In this document: in pieces, positions 27,949 to 36,077 of the stretch | Position numbering within the stretch: the stretch's first letter is position 1 | Layout: each line of letters begins with the position of its first letter | Assembly: GCA_945867235.1 (NCBI GenBank) | Contig: CAMBHS010000005.1 | Span: forward strand, 1-42,916 | DNA from: Akkermansia muciniphila | GTDB lineage: Bacteria; Verrucomicrobiota; Verrucomicrobiia; Limisphaerales; SXQI01 | Reading direction: 5' to 3' | DNA length: 42,916 nt | Position numbers and translations under genes: made by a program | The notes under the pieces: model-generated | What the model saw: only the letters and a program-made list of their open reading frames with translations | Database searches by the model: none | What the model was told of the DNA's origin: nothing

Positions 27949-28950
27949 CTAGCTGGACAATCTTCTCGCCAACTCGATCCCAGCCGCGCTCGCCTCGCGA
28001 AAAGGAACAATCAATTCACCCCGTCTGACCTGGAAATCTCGAAATGAAACGGCTCGCAGATGAACCATATCCCCTAATACCTCAGCGTAAGCCGCCACGG
28101 GACTGAGGCACCCTCCTCCCATCGCATGTAAAAATTTCCGTTCGGCGTGGACGCAAAGTTCCGTGATCGAATCATTGAGTTTTTCGCAAATAGAATCCAT
28201 CCGGGGGTCGTTCTCGCGGGATTCAAGACCGATTGCTCCTTGCCCGACGCAAGGAAGCATTTCTTCAATGGAAAGAATCGAAGCGTATAAGCCATTCGGG
28301 ACACCCTCCCCACACAAACGACCTTCCGGATATAGGATCATACCAAGCCTAGACAACCCTGCGAGCGCGAGGATAAGGCCATCCAATGGGTCTTGATCGA
28401 TCAATTTTTGCAAACGCGTGCCGACATTTCCGCGAATCGGAACCGTCTGCAAATCGGGGCGAACAATTAAAACTTGGGCCTGACGGCGTGTGCTGCTCGT
28501 GGCGATCGTGGATGCAGGCGCAAAGTCAAGGAGGGTCGAGTGCGGTTTTAAGGATGAGCTTCGGACATTGCCGCCAGCACCTAGCCTTTCTCCGAAATCG
28601 CGTTGTCGAAAGACCATGACATCCCGAACATCCGCACGCTTCAGTACAGCGGCTAGCTTAAGCCCTTCAGGGAGATCTGTAGGAAGGTCTTTTAAACTGT
28701 GAACGGCCACGTCGGCCTCACCTTGAAGCAATGCTGCTTCTAATTCTTTTGTGAAAAGACCCTTGGGAAGAGCCTGATTAGGTTCACCGATTTGAACCGA
28801 TTGAAGTTTGTCCCCGGTCGTCCGAATGATTTTCAGTTCGAATGGGACGCCTGGGAAAAAAGTTCTGCATTGTGCTAAAACGCCATTGGCTTGCGCTAAT
28901 GCCAAAGCACTTCCCCGTGTCGCAATCCGGATGGGTTTGTTAGATTCCAT
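27949..28950 (-). CDS. hemC: Hydroxymethylbilane synthase (porphobilinogen deaminase)
   Basis: HemC polymerises four porphobilinogens into hydroxymethylbilane. The product has 333 residues. The dipyrromethane cofactor cysteine is in MGGGCLSPVAAY. Other family segments are present: ATRGSALALAQA, KGLFTKELEAALL, DVAVHSLKDLPT, ATSSTRRQAQ and PIRGNVGTRLQKL. The start is ATG 28950, two bases after the hemA stop codon, so the two genes are tightly coupled. A TTG six bases earlier would overlap the hemA stop. hemD does not follow. Confidence 0.96.
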   Translation of the reverse strand: MESNKPIRIATRGSALALAQANGVLAQCRTFFPGVPFELKIIRTTGDKLQSVQIGEPNQALPKGLFTKELEAALLQGEADVAVHSLKDLPTDLPEGLKLAAVLKRADVRDVMVFRQRDFGERLGAGGNVRSSSLKPHSTLLDFAPASTIATSSTRRQAQVLIVRPDLQTVPIRGNVGTRLQKLIDQDPLDGLILALAGLSRLGMILYPEGRLCGEGVPNGLYASILSIEEMLPCVGQGAIGLESRENDPRMDSICEKLNDSITELCVHAERKFLHAMGGGCLSPVAAYAEVLGDMVHLRAVSFRDFQVRRGELIVPFREASAAGIELARRLSS

Positions 28951-28952
28951 GT

Positions 28953-30029
28953 TCAAGTATGGGGCCGTGGATGCGGAAAAAACGAAGGAACCTGGGATTC
29001 ACTAATTTGTTGGGATAATCGTCCTTCAAGTAGGAATGCTTTCGTTTTCCCTTCGATGATAACCAAACATTTTTCAATCTCCTCATGGCGTTGTTTCAAA
29101 CCCTCGTCAGCGATCGACTGCAAATCGTCCACATTGTAAAGATACACGTTATCCAGCAGGTTCACCTCAGGATCGATATCGCGCGGAACCGCTATATCCA
29201 CCAGCAACAAAGGCCGACCCCGGCGATGCCGGATTAAGGTCTCCAGCTTAGGACGATCCAAAACATAATGCGGAGCCGAAGTGCTGCTAATGACAATGTC
29301 GATATTGTCAAATTCCACTGCCCAATCCGTGAACGCAATCGCTCGACCCCCTAATTCCGAAGCCATGGCTTCAGCACGTTCCAGCGACCGGTTGGAAACC
29401 AAGATGCTCCTTGCGCCGCGACTCAGGAGAGCCCGAGCAGTTTTTTCACTCGTTTCTCCCGCACCGATCACCATCACCTGTCTTCCTTGAAGGGTGTTAA
29501 AAATCTTTTCAGCAAGATCCACTGCCACCGATGCAACCGATGTATTCCCACGCTGAATCTGGGTTTCAGTGCGGATCTGTTTGGCGACATTGAACGCTCG
29601 CTGGAACACCTTGTTCAATCGAGAACCTGTGCATTTGTGTTGTAGAGCCAGATCATACGCCTTCTTGAGTTGGCCTAATATCTCTGTTTCCCCCAACACC
29701 ATCGAGTCAAGTCCACAGGCGACTTTGAATAAATGATGCACACTTTGAGGTTCTCTCAGACAATAGATTTCATCGGTCAGTGCGATCTCGTCCTGGTGTG
29801 CTTTCGCTAGGAACCTGACTAATTTTTGCTCTGCTTCCAACGGATTTCCTTCAACCACAGTATAAATCTCGACTCGGTTGCACGTGGAAAGGAGCACCCC
29901 TTCTTGGATCAACTGCTCCGATTTCATCCGAGCCAATGTTTCAGGGATGACTGCGTCAGCAAATGCAAACCTTTCCCGAACTGAGACGGGCGCGGTATGG
30001 TGATTAAGTCCGACGACAACAATGGGCAT
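28953..30029 (-). CDS. hemA: Glutamyl-tRNA reductase, short form
   Basis: HemA reduces glutamyl-tRNA to glutamate-1-semialdehyde, the first committed step of C5 heme synthesis. The catalytic cysteine is Cys50 in LLSTCNRVEIY, with GLNHHTAPVSVRE at the N-terminus and GLDSMVLGETEILGQ in the catalytic domain. The NADPH site is VIGAGETSEKTA. The usual length is about 410-430 residues, but this protein ends at 358, shortly after YNVDDLQSIADEGLKQR, so most of the C-terminal dimerisation domain is missing. The tail is proline- and histidine-rich (PSFFPHPRPHT). The stop overlaps no frameshift signal that I can see. The gene lies 15 bases after the HemX/CcsA-like gene. Confidence 0.94.
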   Translation of the reverse strand: MPIVVVGLNHHTAPVSVRERFAFADAVIPETLARMKSEQLIQEGVLLSTCNRVEIYTVVEGNPLEAEQKLVRFLAKAHQDEIALTDEIYCLREPQSVHHLFKVACGLDSMVLGETEILGQLKKAYDLALQHKCTGSRLNKVFQRAFNVAKQIRTETQIQRGNTSVASVAVDLAEKIFNTLQGRQVMVIGAGETSEKTARALLSRGARSILVSNRSLERAEAMASELGGRAIAFTDWAVEFDNIDIVISSTSAPHYVLDRPKLETLIRHRRGRPLLLVDIAVPRDIDPEVNLLDNVYLYNVDDLQSIADEGLKQRHEEIEKCLVIIEGKTKAFLLEGRLSQQISESQVPSFFPHPRPHT

Positions 30030-30044
30030 GGGATGAAATAGGAA

Positions 30045-30902
30045 TTATTGCGGCACCGGATTATGAACCGCCGATAACAAATTGAAGCCCCAAAATGTTA
30101 GGAGCACGAAAACGAATGCCCCCATGGCTGCGTAAGAAAATCGGCGACCTCCGGTAGGGAACCATCGTGCCATAGCTAGCAAAAAACCATATAAAGCCCA
30201 TACAAAAACAGACCATAATATTTTTGGATCCGCAGAGAAATAAACGCCCGCCTTTTCATACAGCAACCACGGTGCCATGAAGAGCCCAATGGTTAATAAG
30301 CAAAACCCGAGGAGCATGGAATGATGCACCACGCTTTCGAGTCGTTGGATCGGGGGCATCAGTGAAAAAACCGCGCGCAGTTTATGAAATTTTAAGTCGT
30401 GCTCTTGGGTAATATACATGAGGGCAGCGACTGAACTCAGACCGAATGCTCCGTAGGACAGAAGGATTAGGGCTGCATGCAAACTCGCCAACCCGTTGCC
30501 AAAGTAAGGTTTTACTCCACGGACATCCAAAGCAGGCATTAAAGCGAAAATTCCTATGGCACAAAGAATTGGGGAGGCAAATGCCCCAAGAAATCGGAGT
30601 CGTCGCCAAATTCCGATAATGAGATAGGTCGCTACAATCGTCCATGCCACAAACCCGATCGCTTCGTATAAATTATTAACCGGGCATCGATCCAACCGGA
30701 ATCCCCTCATGAACATGGCAGAGGTATGGAATATCGCGCCAATAAACAGCAGGATGTAACTCACCCTATTATCCTCACGAAAGCCACGCCGCCACAGAAA
30801 AACGGAATGGATCGAACTCACGCCGTAAATAAAAACGGCGAGGGAAAATACATTGCGATCAGTGATCCACTCCACACCGTGAGAGTAACTCTTCAAAAAC
30901 AC
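30045..30902 (-). CDS. HemX/CcsA-like cytochrome c assembly membrane protein
   Basis: The product has 285 residues with about eight hydrophobic helices. It matches the cytochrome c assembly family (CcsA/HemX/ResC type). Histidines in or near membrane helices (IFHTSAM, ASLHAALILLSYGAF, SVVHHSM) fit heme handling. The tryptophan-rich WWD loop of true CcsA is not obvious, so it is closer to HemX, which sits beside hemA in many bacteria and affects the level of glutamyl-tRNA reductase. The order HemX-hemA-hemC here supports this reading. A role in cytochrome c maturation is the alternative. Confidence 0.85.
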   Translation of the reverse strand: MFLKSYSHGVEWITDRNVFSLAVFIYGVSSIHSVFLWRRGFREDNRVSYILLFIGAIFHTSAMFMRGFRLDRCPVNNLYEAIGFVAWTIVATYLIIGIWRRLRFLGAFASPILCAIGIFALMPALDVRGVKPYFGNGLASLHAALILLSYGAFGLSSVAALMYITQEHDLKFHKLRAVFSLMPPIQRLESVVHHSMLLGFCLLTIGLFMAPWLLYEKAGVYFSADPKILWSVFVWALYGFLLAMARWFPTGGRRFSYAAMGAFVFVLLTFWGFNLLSAVHNPVPQ

Positions 30903-30956
30903 GGGGCAAGTGGCTTCTTATGACTCAAACAGAGGCGTATCCCGGCGACCGTCCCA

Positions 30957-32189
30957 TTATAACAACCTCCGACGCACCATCTCCAATGCTTGTTGGGACG
31001 TATAGTATTTAAATGTTTCTCGGTCGTATTGGTTCAAAAACCGTTTCACGACAACTCCCTCCGCGGTGGCCAACGCAATGAATACAGTCCCCACCGGCTT
31101 TGCTTCCGAACCACCACCCGGACCCGCGATGCCGGTAATTGCGAGAGCCAACGACGACCCCGACCTCAGTCGAACACCTGCCGCCATTTCGCACGCGGTC
31201 GATTCACTGACTGCGCCGTGCTCGTCCAGTGTGGTAGATAAAACTCCCAGATACTCGGTTTTCGCCGCGTTGCTGTAAGTGACCAAGCCTATTGTAAAAA
31301 CTTCTGAAGCCCCGGGAACATTCGTGATTCGGTTTGCTACGAAACCACCGGTGCAGGATTCGGCGAGAGCCAGAGTATGACCATTTTTCTTTAATAAACC
31401 AACCACCACGGAAGCCAAACCTTCCTGCGACTCCGAAAAAACATGCACTCCTAGGAGTTCGCGCGCCAAGAACACTGCTTCTGCTACGATGACGGCACTA
31501 TTGTCGCCACGCGCGGTGAGACGGACATCGACCTCCCCTACCCGGGCACAGTAGCCGATCCCTAATCCTCGATTCACCAAACCGCCCAATGCAGGAGCGA
31601 TTAGCTCCTCTACAACGGATTCTCCCAACCCTGTCGTTTTAAGAGTGTTGCACGTAAATACAGTCGGAACGGGAAACCAAACGGCTAACAAGGGGATCAA
31701 TTGATCCCGAACCATGGGGCGGAGTTCGCGGGGAGGTCCAGGCAACATGACCAGCCAACCTTTGGGTGTCGGCAATGCCAAACCCGGTGCGGTTCCATGT
31801 GGATTCCATAATACAACGCCTCCTTCGGGCACCATCGCTTGAACGCGTGTGCTCGCGGGAACGCCGCGTGACCGGCTCGCAAAAAACTCCTTGATATGAG
31901 CCACAATTGCAGGGTTCTCATGCAACGGTTTCCCAAGAAGTTGGGCGATCAAGTCTCGCGTGATATCGTCGGAAGTAGGTCCCAACCCTCCCGTGGTGAT
32001 GACCAACTCAGCTCTTTCAATTGCCTCCGCCACGGCAGATTGGATGGCTGCACCCTCATCATGCACTGCCACCTGTCTTTCAACGGTGAAACCCAGATCC
32101 GAAAGTTGTCGGCTAATCCATTGTTGGTGGGTGTTGAGCACGAACCCCAACATAAGCTCGCTGCCTGTATTTATTATCTCGACTCGCAC
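30957..32189 (-). CDS. cinA: CinA-family protein with NMN deamidase domain
   Basis: The product has 410 residues. The N-terminal domain (about 1-170) is molybdopterin-binding-like (IINTGSELMLG, TTGGLGPTSDDITRD, LPGPPRELRPM). The C-terminal domain (about 255-410) is the CinA/PncC deamidase with ALAESCTGGFVANRIT and AITGIAGPGGGSEAKPVGTV. Such proteins convert nicotinamide mononucleotide to nicotinic acid mononucleotide in the NAD salvage cycle. The start is a GTG with no clear Shine-Dalgarno. It is the first gene of the minus-strand run leading into HemX-hemA-hemC, 54 bases ahead. Confidence 0.95.
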   Translation of the reverse strand: MRVEIINTGSELMLGFVLNTHQQWISRQLSDLGFTVERQVAVHDEGAAIQSAVAEAIERAELVITTGGLGPTSDDITRDLIAQLLGKPLHENPAIVAHIKEFFASRSRGVPASTRVQAMVPEGGVVLWNPHGTAPGLALPTPKGWLVMLPGPPRELRPMVRDQLIPLLAVWFPVPTVFTCNTLKTTGLGESVVEELIAPALGGLVNRGLGIGYCARVGEVDVRLTARGDNSAVIVAEAVFLARELLGVHVFSESQEGLASVVVGLLKKNGHTLALAESCTGGFVANRITNVPGASEVFTIGLVTYSNAAKTEYLGVLSTTLDEHGAVSESTACEMAAGVRLRSGSSLALAITGIAGPGGGSEAKPVGTVFIALATAEGVVVKRFLNQYDRETFKYYTSQQALEMVRRRLL

Positions 32190-32373
32190 ACTTGAACTCT
32201 GTCAATTGGTCTCAAATCCGCAAGCCACTCTTTAATAATTACGAGAAGAACTGATCGATACTAAAATCGATTCGATTTTTTCCATCGCGTTCGTTGACAA
32301 CGGAATGAAAGAGCGTCTTAATAAAAAGCAATTCGTTAAGCATGTAATTCTCCAATTATTCGGAGGTGATAGA
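32190..32373 (+). promoter_or_regulatory. Divergent promoter region with plus-strand promoter
   Basis: The gap between cinA and the surface operon holds a perfect TTGACA (32294-32299) followed after 17 bases by CTTAAT (32317-32322, four of six consensus positions). Transcription would start near 32329, leaving about 45 bases of leader before the 45-codon ORF. An in-frame ATG at 32305 lies upstream of this start and would not be translated. Near the ORF start the sequence GGAGGTGAT (32362-32370) is a perfect match to the 16S rRNA tail. Confidence 0.5.
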
Positions 32374-32511
32374 ATGCATTCAAAAATTGAGTTGAAGTGG
32401 CGTTCAAATGGCGGTGTTTTATTGTCGGATATTCCTAGGTGTGATTTGGGAATTATTGAGCTAGGTTCGACAAAAAGGAAACTCAACCTAAGGGAGTTTT
32501 TTCCTACATGA
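32374..32511 (+). CDS. 45-residue small protein with perfect Shine-Dalgarno
   Basis: ATG 32374 is preceded by GGAGGTGAT with seven bases between GGAGG and the start, an ideal ribosome binding site and by far the strongest I noticed in the window. The frame encodes MHSKIELKWRSNGG and 31 more residues. Its TGA overlaps the ATG of the next gene as ATGA, the classical translational-coupling junction. It has no signal peptide or membrane segment and belongs to no family I recognise. It may be a real small protein or a leader cistron that feeds ribosomes to the 1186-codon gene. Confidence 0.55.
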   Translation: MHSKIELKWRSNGGVLLSDIPRCDLGIIELGSTKRKLNLREFFPT

Positions 32512-35500
32512 ACGCAATCAAAACGGGGTTTTATTGCCTAGTTTTTGCACTTTCTCTTTACCAAAGTGTTGCCACTGAATTTTCCGTGACTCGTTTGGAA
32601 AACGATGGATCCGGAAGCCTGCGGGACGCGATGGTGAAGGCTAATGCGACACCTGGCATGGATACGATTCGAATTCATGTTGGCGGAACTATATCGGCAC
32701 CTACTCCTCTCCCCGCCATTACGGAGGATCTCATCATCATTGGGCAGAGCACCAAAGCAACCATTATCAGCGGACAGTCTCATACCAACGACTCCAGCTT
32801 ATTCCGTGTTCAAAGCTCCGCTTCAGTTTTTTTAAGAAATCTCGCGATCAAAAATGCAATTTCCTCAACACCTGGAGCCGCTCTCCACAACTCCGGAATT
32901 GTCACTCTTGAGAACTGTTTAATTTCCGACAATCAATCGATGAATCAAGGGGGCGGTATTTACAACTCTGGGCACCTTGTTTGCCTCTCTTCGACGATCT
33001 GTTCTAATACGGTGATTGGGAATAAAGGCCCCCTTATTGTCACCGCAGGAGGAGGCGGAGCTGGTAAAGGAACCGGCGGTGGGATTCAAATCGCAGGGGG
33101 ATCCGTTTGGATGACCAACTGCACGGTGAGCGGTAATATCGCCATTGGCGGACAAGGAGGGGACAACTCACAGAACGATGGCGGAGGAGGCGGGGGCGGA
33201 GGGGAAGGAAGCGGAGCTGGAATTTTTGTTTCTAACGGAACTCTAACACTAGTCAACGTCACTGTTGCAAGAAACCACGCCATCGGAGGTTTGGGTGGAG
33301 CAGGAAGCGGAGGGGGCGGCAACGGGGGTGATGGAACCAGTCGCGGAGGAGGCATTTTTACCGAGAACGGAACCGTTCGACTATTGAACTCCTTGATTGC
33401 TGATAACCAAGCAAACGCCTGGGTTGATACGGCAGCCACTCTAGGTTCTTTCCAGAGCTTAGGCCATAATCTCTTAGGAAGTCTTCCAACCCACCAATCG
33501 GGCACTAATTGGTTAAGCAGCACGGATTTGGCCAATACCCCTCCTCTACTGGAGGCATTGGGAGATTATGGAGGATCAACCTTAACTCATCGATTGTTAC
33601 CCACCAGTCCTGCGATTGACCGTGGGGCAACACTTTTGCCGGGATCTCCAGTTTTTGATCAACGGGGTGCCCTACGCCCCCAAAACTTAGGGGTTGATAT
33701 TGGGGCTGTCGAATCCGGAAAAATTATCCAAACAGTAACAATAAACCCCGTAGCGGATATCACCTACGGGGACGTTCCATTTCAAACAATGGGTAAATCT
33801 TCATCAGGATTGCCTGTTACTTTTTCCGTCGTGAATGATTTGAATGCGAAGATCACCGACACTCACATCACATCCACAGGTGCAGGTGTGGCAACCGTGA
33901 AAGCCACTCAACCCGGTGACGACAATTATTTTCCCGCAAGCTCAGTCGAGTCGTTCACCATACACAAGGCGATCCTCACGGTGAACGCAGTTGATATGGT
34001 GAAAACTTTTGGCGACCCGAATCCTGATTTAAAAATCAGTCTTTCGGGGTTCAAGTTTAATGAAACGAGCACCGTGCTGAATGTTCAACCTATGGCGTCA
34101 ACTTTTGCCACTAAGTATAGCTCTGTGGGAACTTACCCAATCGTTGTCAGTGGTGGTATTGATGACAATTACGCTTTGATTGGGTTTGCATCGGCAACCC
34201 TTACTATCCTCCCAGCATTCCAATCGGTTCAGTTCGATCCCATCCCCACCAAGGTTTACGGAGATACATTCGCCATTTCTGCAATATCCAGTTCTGGATT
34301 GCCTGTCTCTTTCAAAGTAATCAGTGGACCAGCGACTTCATCAGGGCTCCATGGTGCAACCATCACCACGACCAACATAGGAACTGTAGCGGTTCAGGCT
34401 GTTCAACTGGGAGATTCGAACCATCCACCGACGGGATTAACTTTTCAATCATTTGAAGTCATAAAGGCGCCCTTAACGGTGAAAGGGGTGGATGTCATCG
34501 TTCCATTCGGTCAGACAATCCCTCCGGTGCAGATCACTTTTATAGGTTTCAAGCTCGGTGAAACTATCACGGTTCTGGACGTCCCACCCAAGGCCAGCAC
34601 TCTGGCGAATCCTACCAGTCCGGTTGGAATTTACCCGATTGCAGTCACAGGCGGGTCGGATAATCATTACACGTGGCAAAGCGATTCACGAGGGACAGTC
34701 ACTATCACTCCTGCCGCACAAGTCATCGCTTTTGATCCCATCTTACCAAAGATTTACGGGGATGTTTTCACTGTAAAAGCAACGACTCCGTCAGGATTGC
34801 CCGTAACTTTCAATGTCGTCGGAGGACCTGCAACTGCCACGGGGCAGAACGGATCGACAATAACGGTCACAAGCGTGGGAACGGTAACCCTACAAGCAAC
34901 CCAACCGGGTGATGGTAATCACCAACCCGCCGCAGGGATCGTGCAATCGTTCGAAGTCTTTAAGGCACCCTTAACGGTAAAAGGAGTTGATGTCATCGTC
35001 CCCTTCGGTCAGACAACCCCTCCGGTGCAGATCACTTTTACAGGTTTCAAGCTCGGTGAAACTAACACGGTTCTGGATGTTCCACCCAAGGCCACCACTC
35101 TAGCGAATTCTACCAGTCCGGTTGGAATTTACCCGATTGCAGTCACAGGCGGGTCGGATGATCATTACACGTGGCCAAATGATTCACGCGGAACAGTGAC
35201 CATCATTGAACCCACACCTCCACCCACTGTGACGCTTGTGAGCCCGACAAATGGGACGGTTTATATTCAGCCAATCAATTTAAATTTGATCGTTGAAACC
35301 ACGGGGTCGTTGAGCCCCATTTCAAAAGTGGAATTTTTTGGGGGTGACGCTAGGATCGGCATTACCAATACCGCTCCATTTTTTGTTACTTGGACGAATG
35401 TTCCAGCAGGAACGAACATCATCTTCGCGACGGTCACTTACGAAAATGGAACCACCAATAATTCAGCCCCCATTCTCGTTACTGTATTGGAAGAAGTACC

Positions 35501-36068
35501 TGTGGTTCATTCGGCAGTCGTGACCAACGGATTGTATTTTCGGCAAACTGGACTGTTTCAACAAACGATTACCCTGTCCAATCCGACCCCAATCGAAGTC
35601 AATGGACTCAGACTATTCATCGAAAACCTTCCTGATCGAACGCAGGTGGCAAATGCCACGGGGATCACTAACGGCATCCATTTTATCCAATACAATACCG
35701 TCATTCCGGCAGGTCAAAGCGTCAGTATTCCAGTAGATTATTATGTTCCAACACGTGTGGTTCCGACTCCAACTTTTTCCACCCAAATAGTAACGAGCCA
35801 ACCCAGTGTCCCAATTCAAGGAACTCCATTATCAATTTCACGACAATTATGGCTGCAAAACCTTGGGTTTCTTCTCGAATTCGAAACTGAATTATTGAAA
35901 ACTTATTTCATTCAATACACCGATAATTTGCAGAATTGGAAAACCGCATGGCCTGCGATCTCCGGGAACTGTTCTAAAATACAATGGATTGATAATGGCC
36001 CTCCTCGCACTGAATCCTCACCTGTCCAGCAGTCGCAACGGACTTACCGTGTGATTTCCATACCTTGA
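32508..36068 (+). CDS. Secreted beta-helix protein with three MBG-type repeats
   Basis: The product has 1186 residues. A signal peptide (about 1-23) leads into a right-handed beta-helix (about 30-400) with repeated 'GGGI' turns, very glycine-rich insertions (about 180-290), and the closing motif PAIDRG, then DQRGALRP and VDIGAVESG. Three repeats of about 166 residues follow (405-903), each an Ig-like part (YGD, SGLPV) plus an MBG-type part. Then come an Ig-like domain (about 905-1000), another beta domain, and a C-terminal FIQYTDNLQNWK module. MBG and beta-helix domains are typical of adhesins and surface proteins. The gene overlaps the small ORF by four bases and is nine bases from the barrel gene, so all three probably work together. 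Confidence 0.85.
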   Translation: MNAIKTGFYCLVFALSLYQSVATEFSVTRLENDGSGSLRDAMVKANATPGMDTIRIHVGGTISAPTPLPAITEDLIIIGQSTKATIISGQSHTNDSSLFRVQSSASVFLRNLAIKNAISSTPGAALHNSGIVTLENCLISDNQSMNQGGGIYNSGHLVCLSSTICSNTVIGNKGPLIVTAGGGGAGKGTGGGIQIAGGSVWMTNCTVSGNIAIGGQGGDNSQNDGGGGGGGGEGSGAGIFVSNGTLTLVNVTVARNHAIGGLGGAGSGGGGNGGDGTSRGGGIFTENGTVRLLNSLIADNQANAWVDTAATLGSFQSLGHNLLGSLPTHQSGTNWLSSTDLANTPPLLEALGDYGGSTLTHRLLPTSPAIDRGATLLPGSPVFDQRGALRPQNLGVDIGAVESGKIIQTVTINPVADITYGDVPFQTMGKSSSGLPVTFSVVNDLNAKITDTHITSTGAGVATVKATQPGDDNYFPASSVESFTIHKAILTVNAVDMVKTFGDPNPDLKISLSGFKFNETSTVLNVQPMASTFATKYSSVGTYPIVVSGGIDDNYALIGFASATLTILPAFQSVQFDPIPTKVYGDTFAISAISSSGLPVSFKVISGPATSSGLHGATITTTNIGTVAVQAVQLGDSNHPPTGLTFQSFEVIKAPLTVKGVDVIVPFGQTIPPVQITFIGFKLGETITVLDVPPKASTLANPTSPVGIYPIAVTGGSDNHYTWQSDSRGTVTITPAAQVIAFDPILPKIYGDVFTVKATTPSGLPVTFNVVGGPATATGQNGSTITVTSVGTVTLQATQPGDGNHQPAAGIVQSFEVFKAPLTVKGVDVIVPFGQTTPPVQITFTGFKLGETNTVLDVPPKATTLANSTSPVGIYPIAVTGGSDDHYTWPNDSRGTVTIIEPTPPPTVTLVSPTNGTVYIQPINLNLIVETTGSLSPISKVEFFGGDARIGITNTAPFFVTWTNVPAGTNIIFATVTYENGTTNNSAPILVTVLEEVPVVHSAVVTNGLYFRQTGLFQQTITLSNPTPIEVNGLRLFIENLPDRTQVANATGITNGIHFIQYNTVIPAGQSVSIPVDYYVPTRVVPTPTFSTQIVTSQPSVPIQGTPLSISRQLWLQNLGFLLEFETELLKTYFIQYTDNLQNWKTAWPAISGNCSKIQWIDNGPPRTESSPVQQSQRTYRVISIP
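34222..35217 (+). repeat. In-frame tandem 498-base repeat inside the beta-helix/MBG gene
   Basis: Two adjacent units (about 34222-34719 and 34720-35217) have a period of exactly 498 bases (166 codons). Their second halves (34463-34700 and 34961-35198) are about 90% identical by hand count, including 50 consecutive identical bases at 34612-34661 and 35110-35159. The first halves are clearly more diverged. A third, older unit lies at about 33724-34221. Confidence 0.9.
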
Positions 36069-36077
36069 TGACTACTC

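Noticed and set aside
32202-32207. TTGACA on the minus strand just before cinA
   Set aside because: A -10 box at normal spacing would fall inside the cinA coding sequence, so it cannot be the cinA promoter with this start.
32305-32373. Upstream extension of the 45-codon ORF to ATG 32305
   Set aside because: The ATG lies before the predicted transcription start and has no good ribosome binding site, unlike ATG 32374.
33049-33360. GGN-rich low-complexity DNA that could be taken for a CRISPR or satellite repeat
   Set aside because: It is in-frame coding for glycine-rich beta-helix turns, without regular spacers or repeat units.
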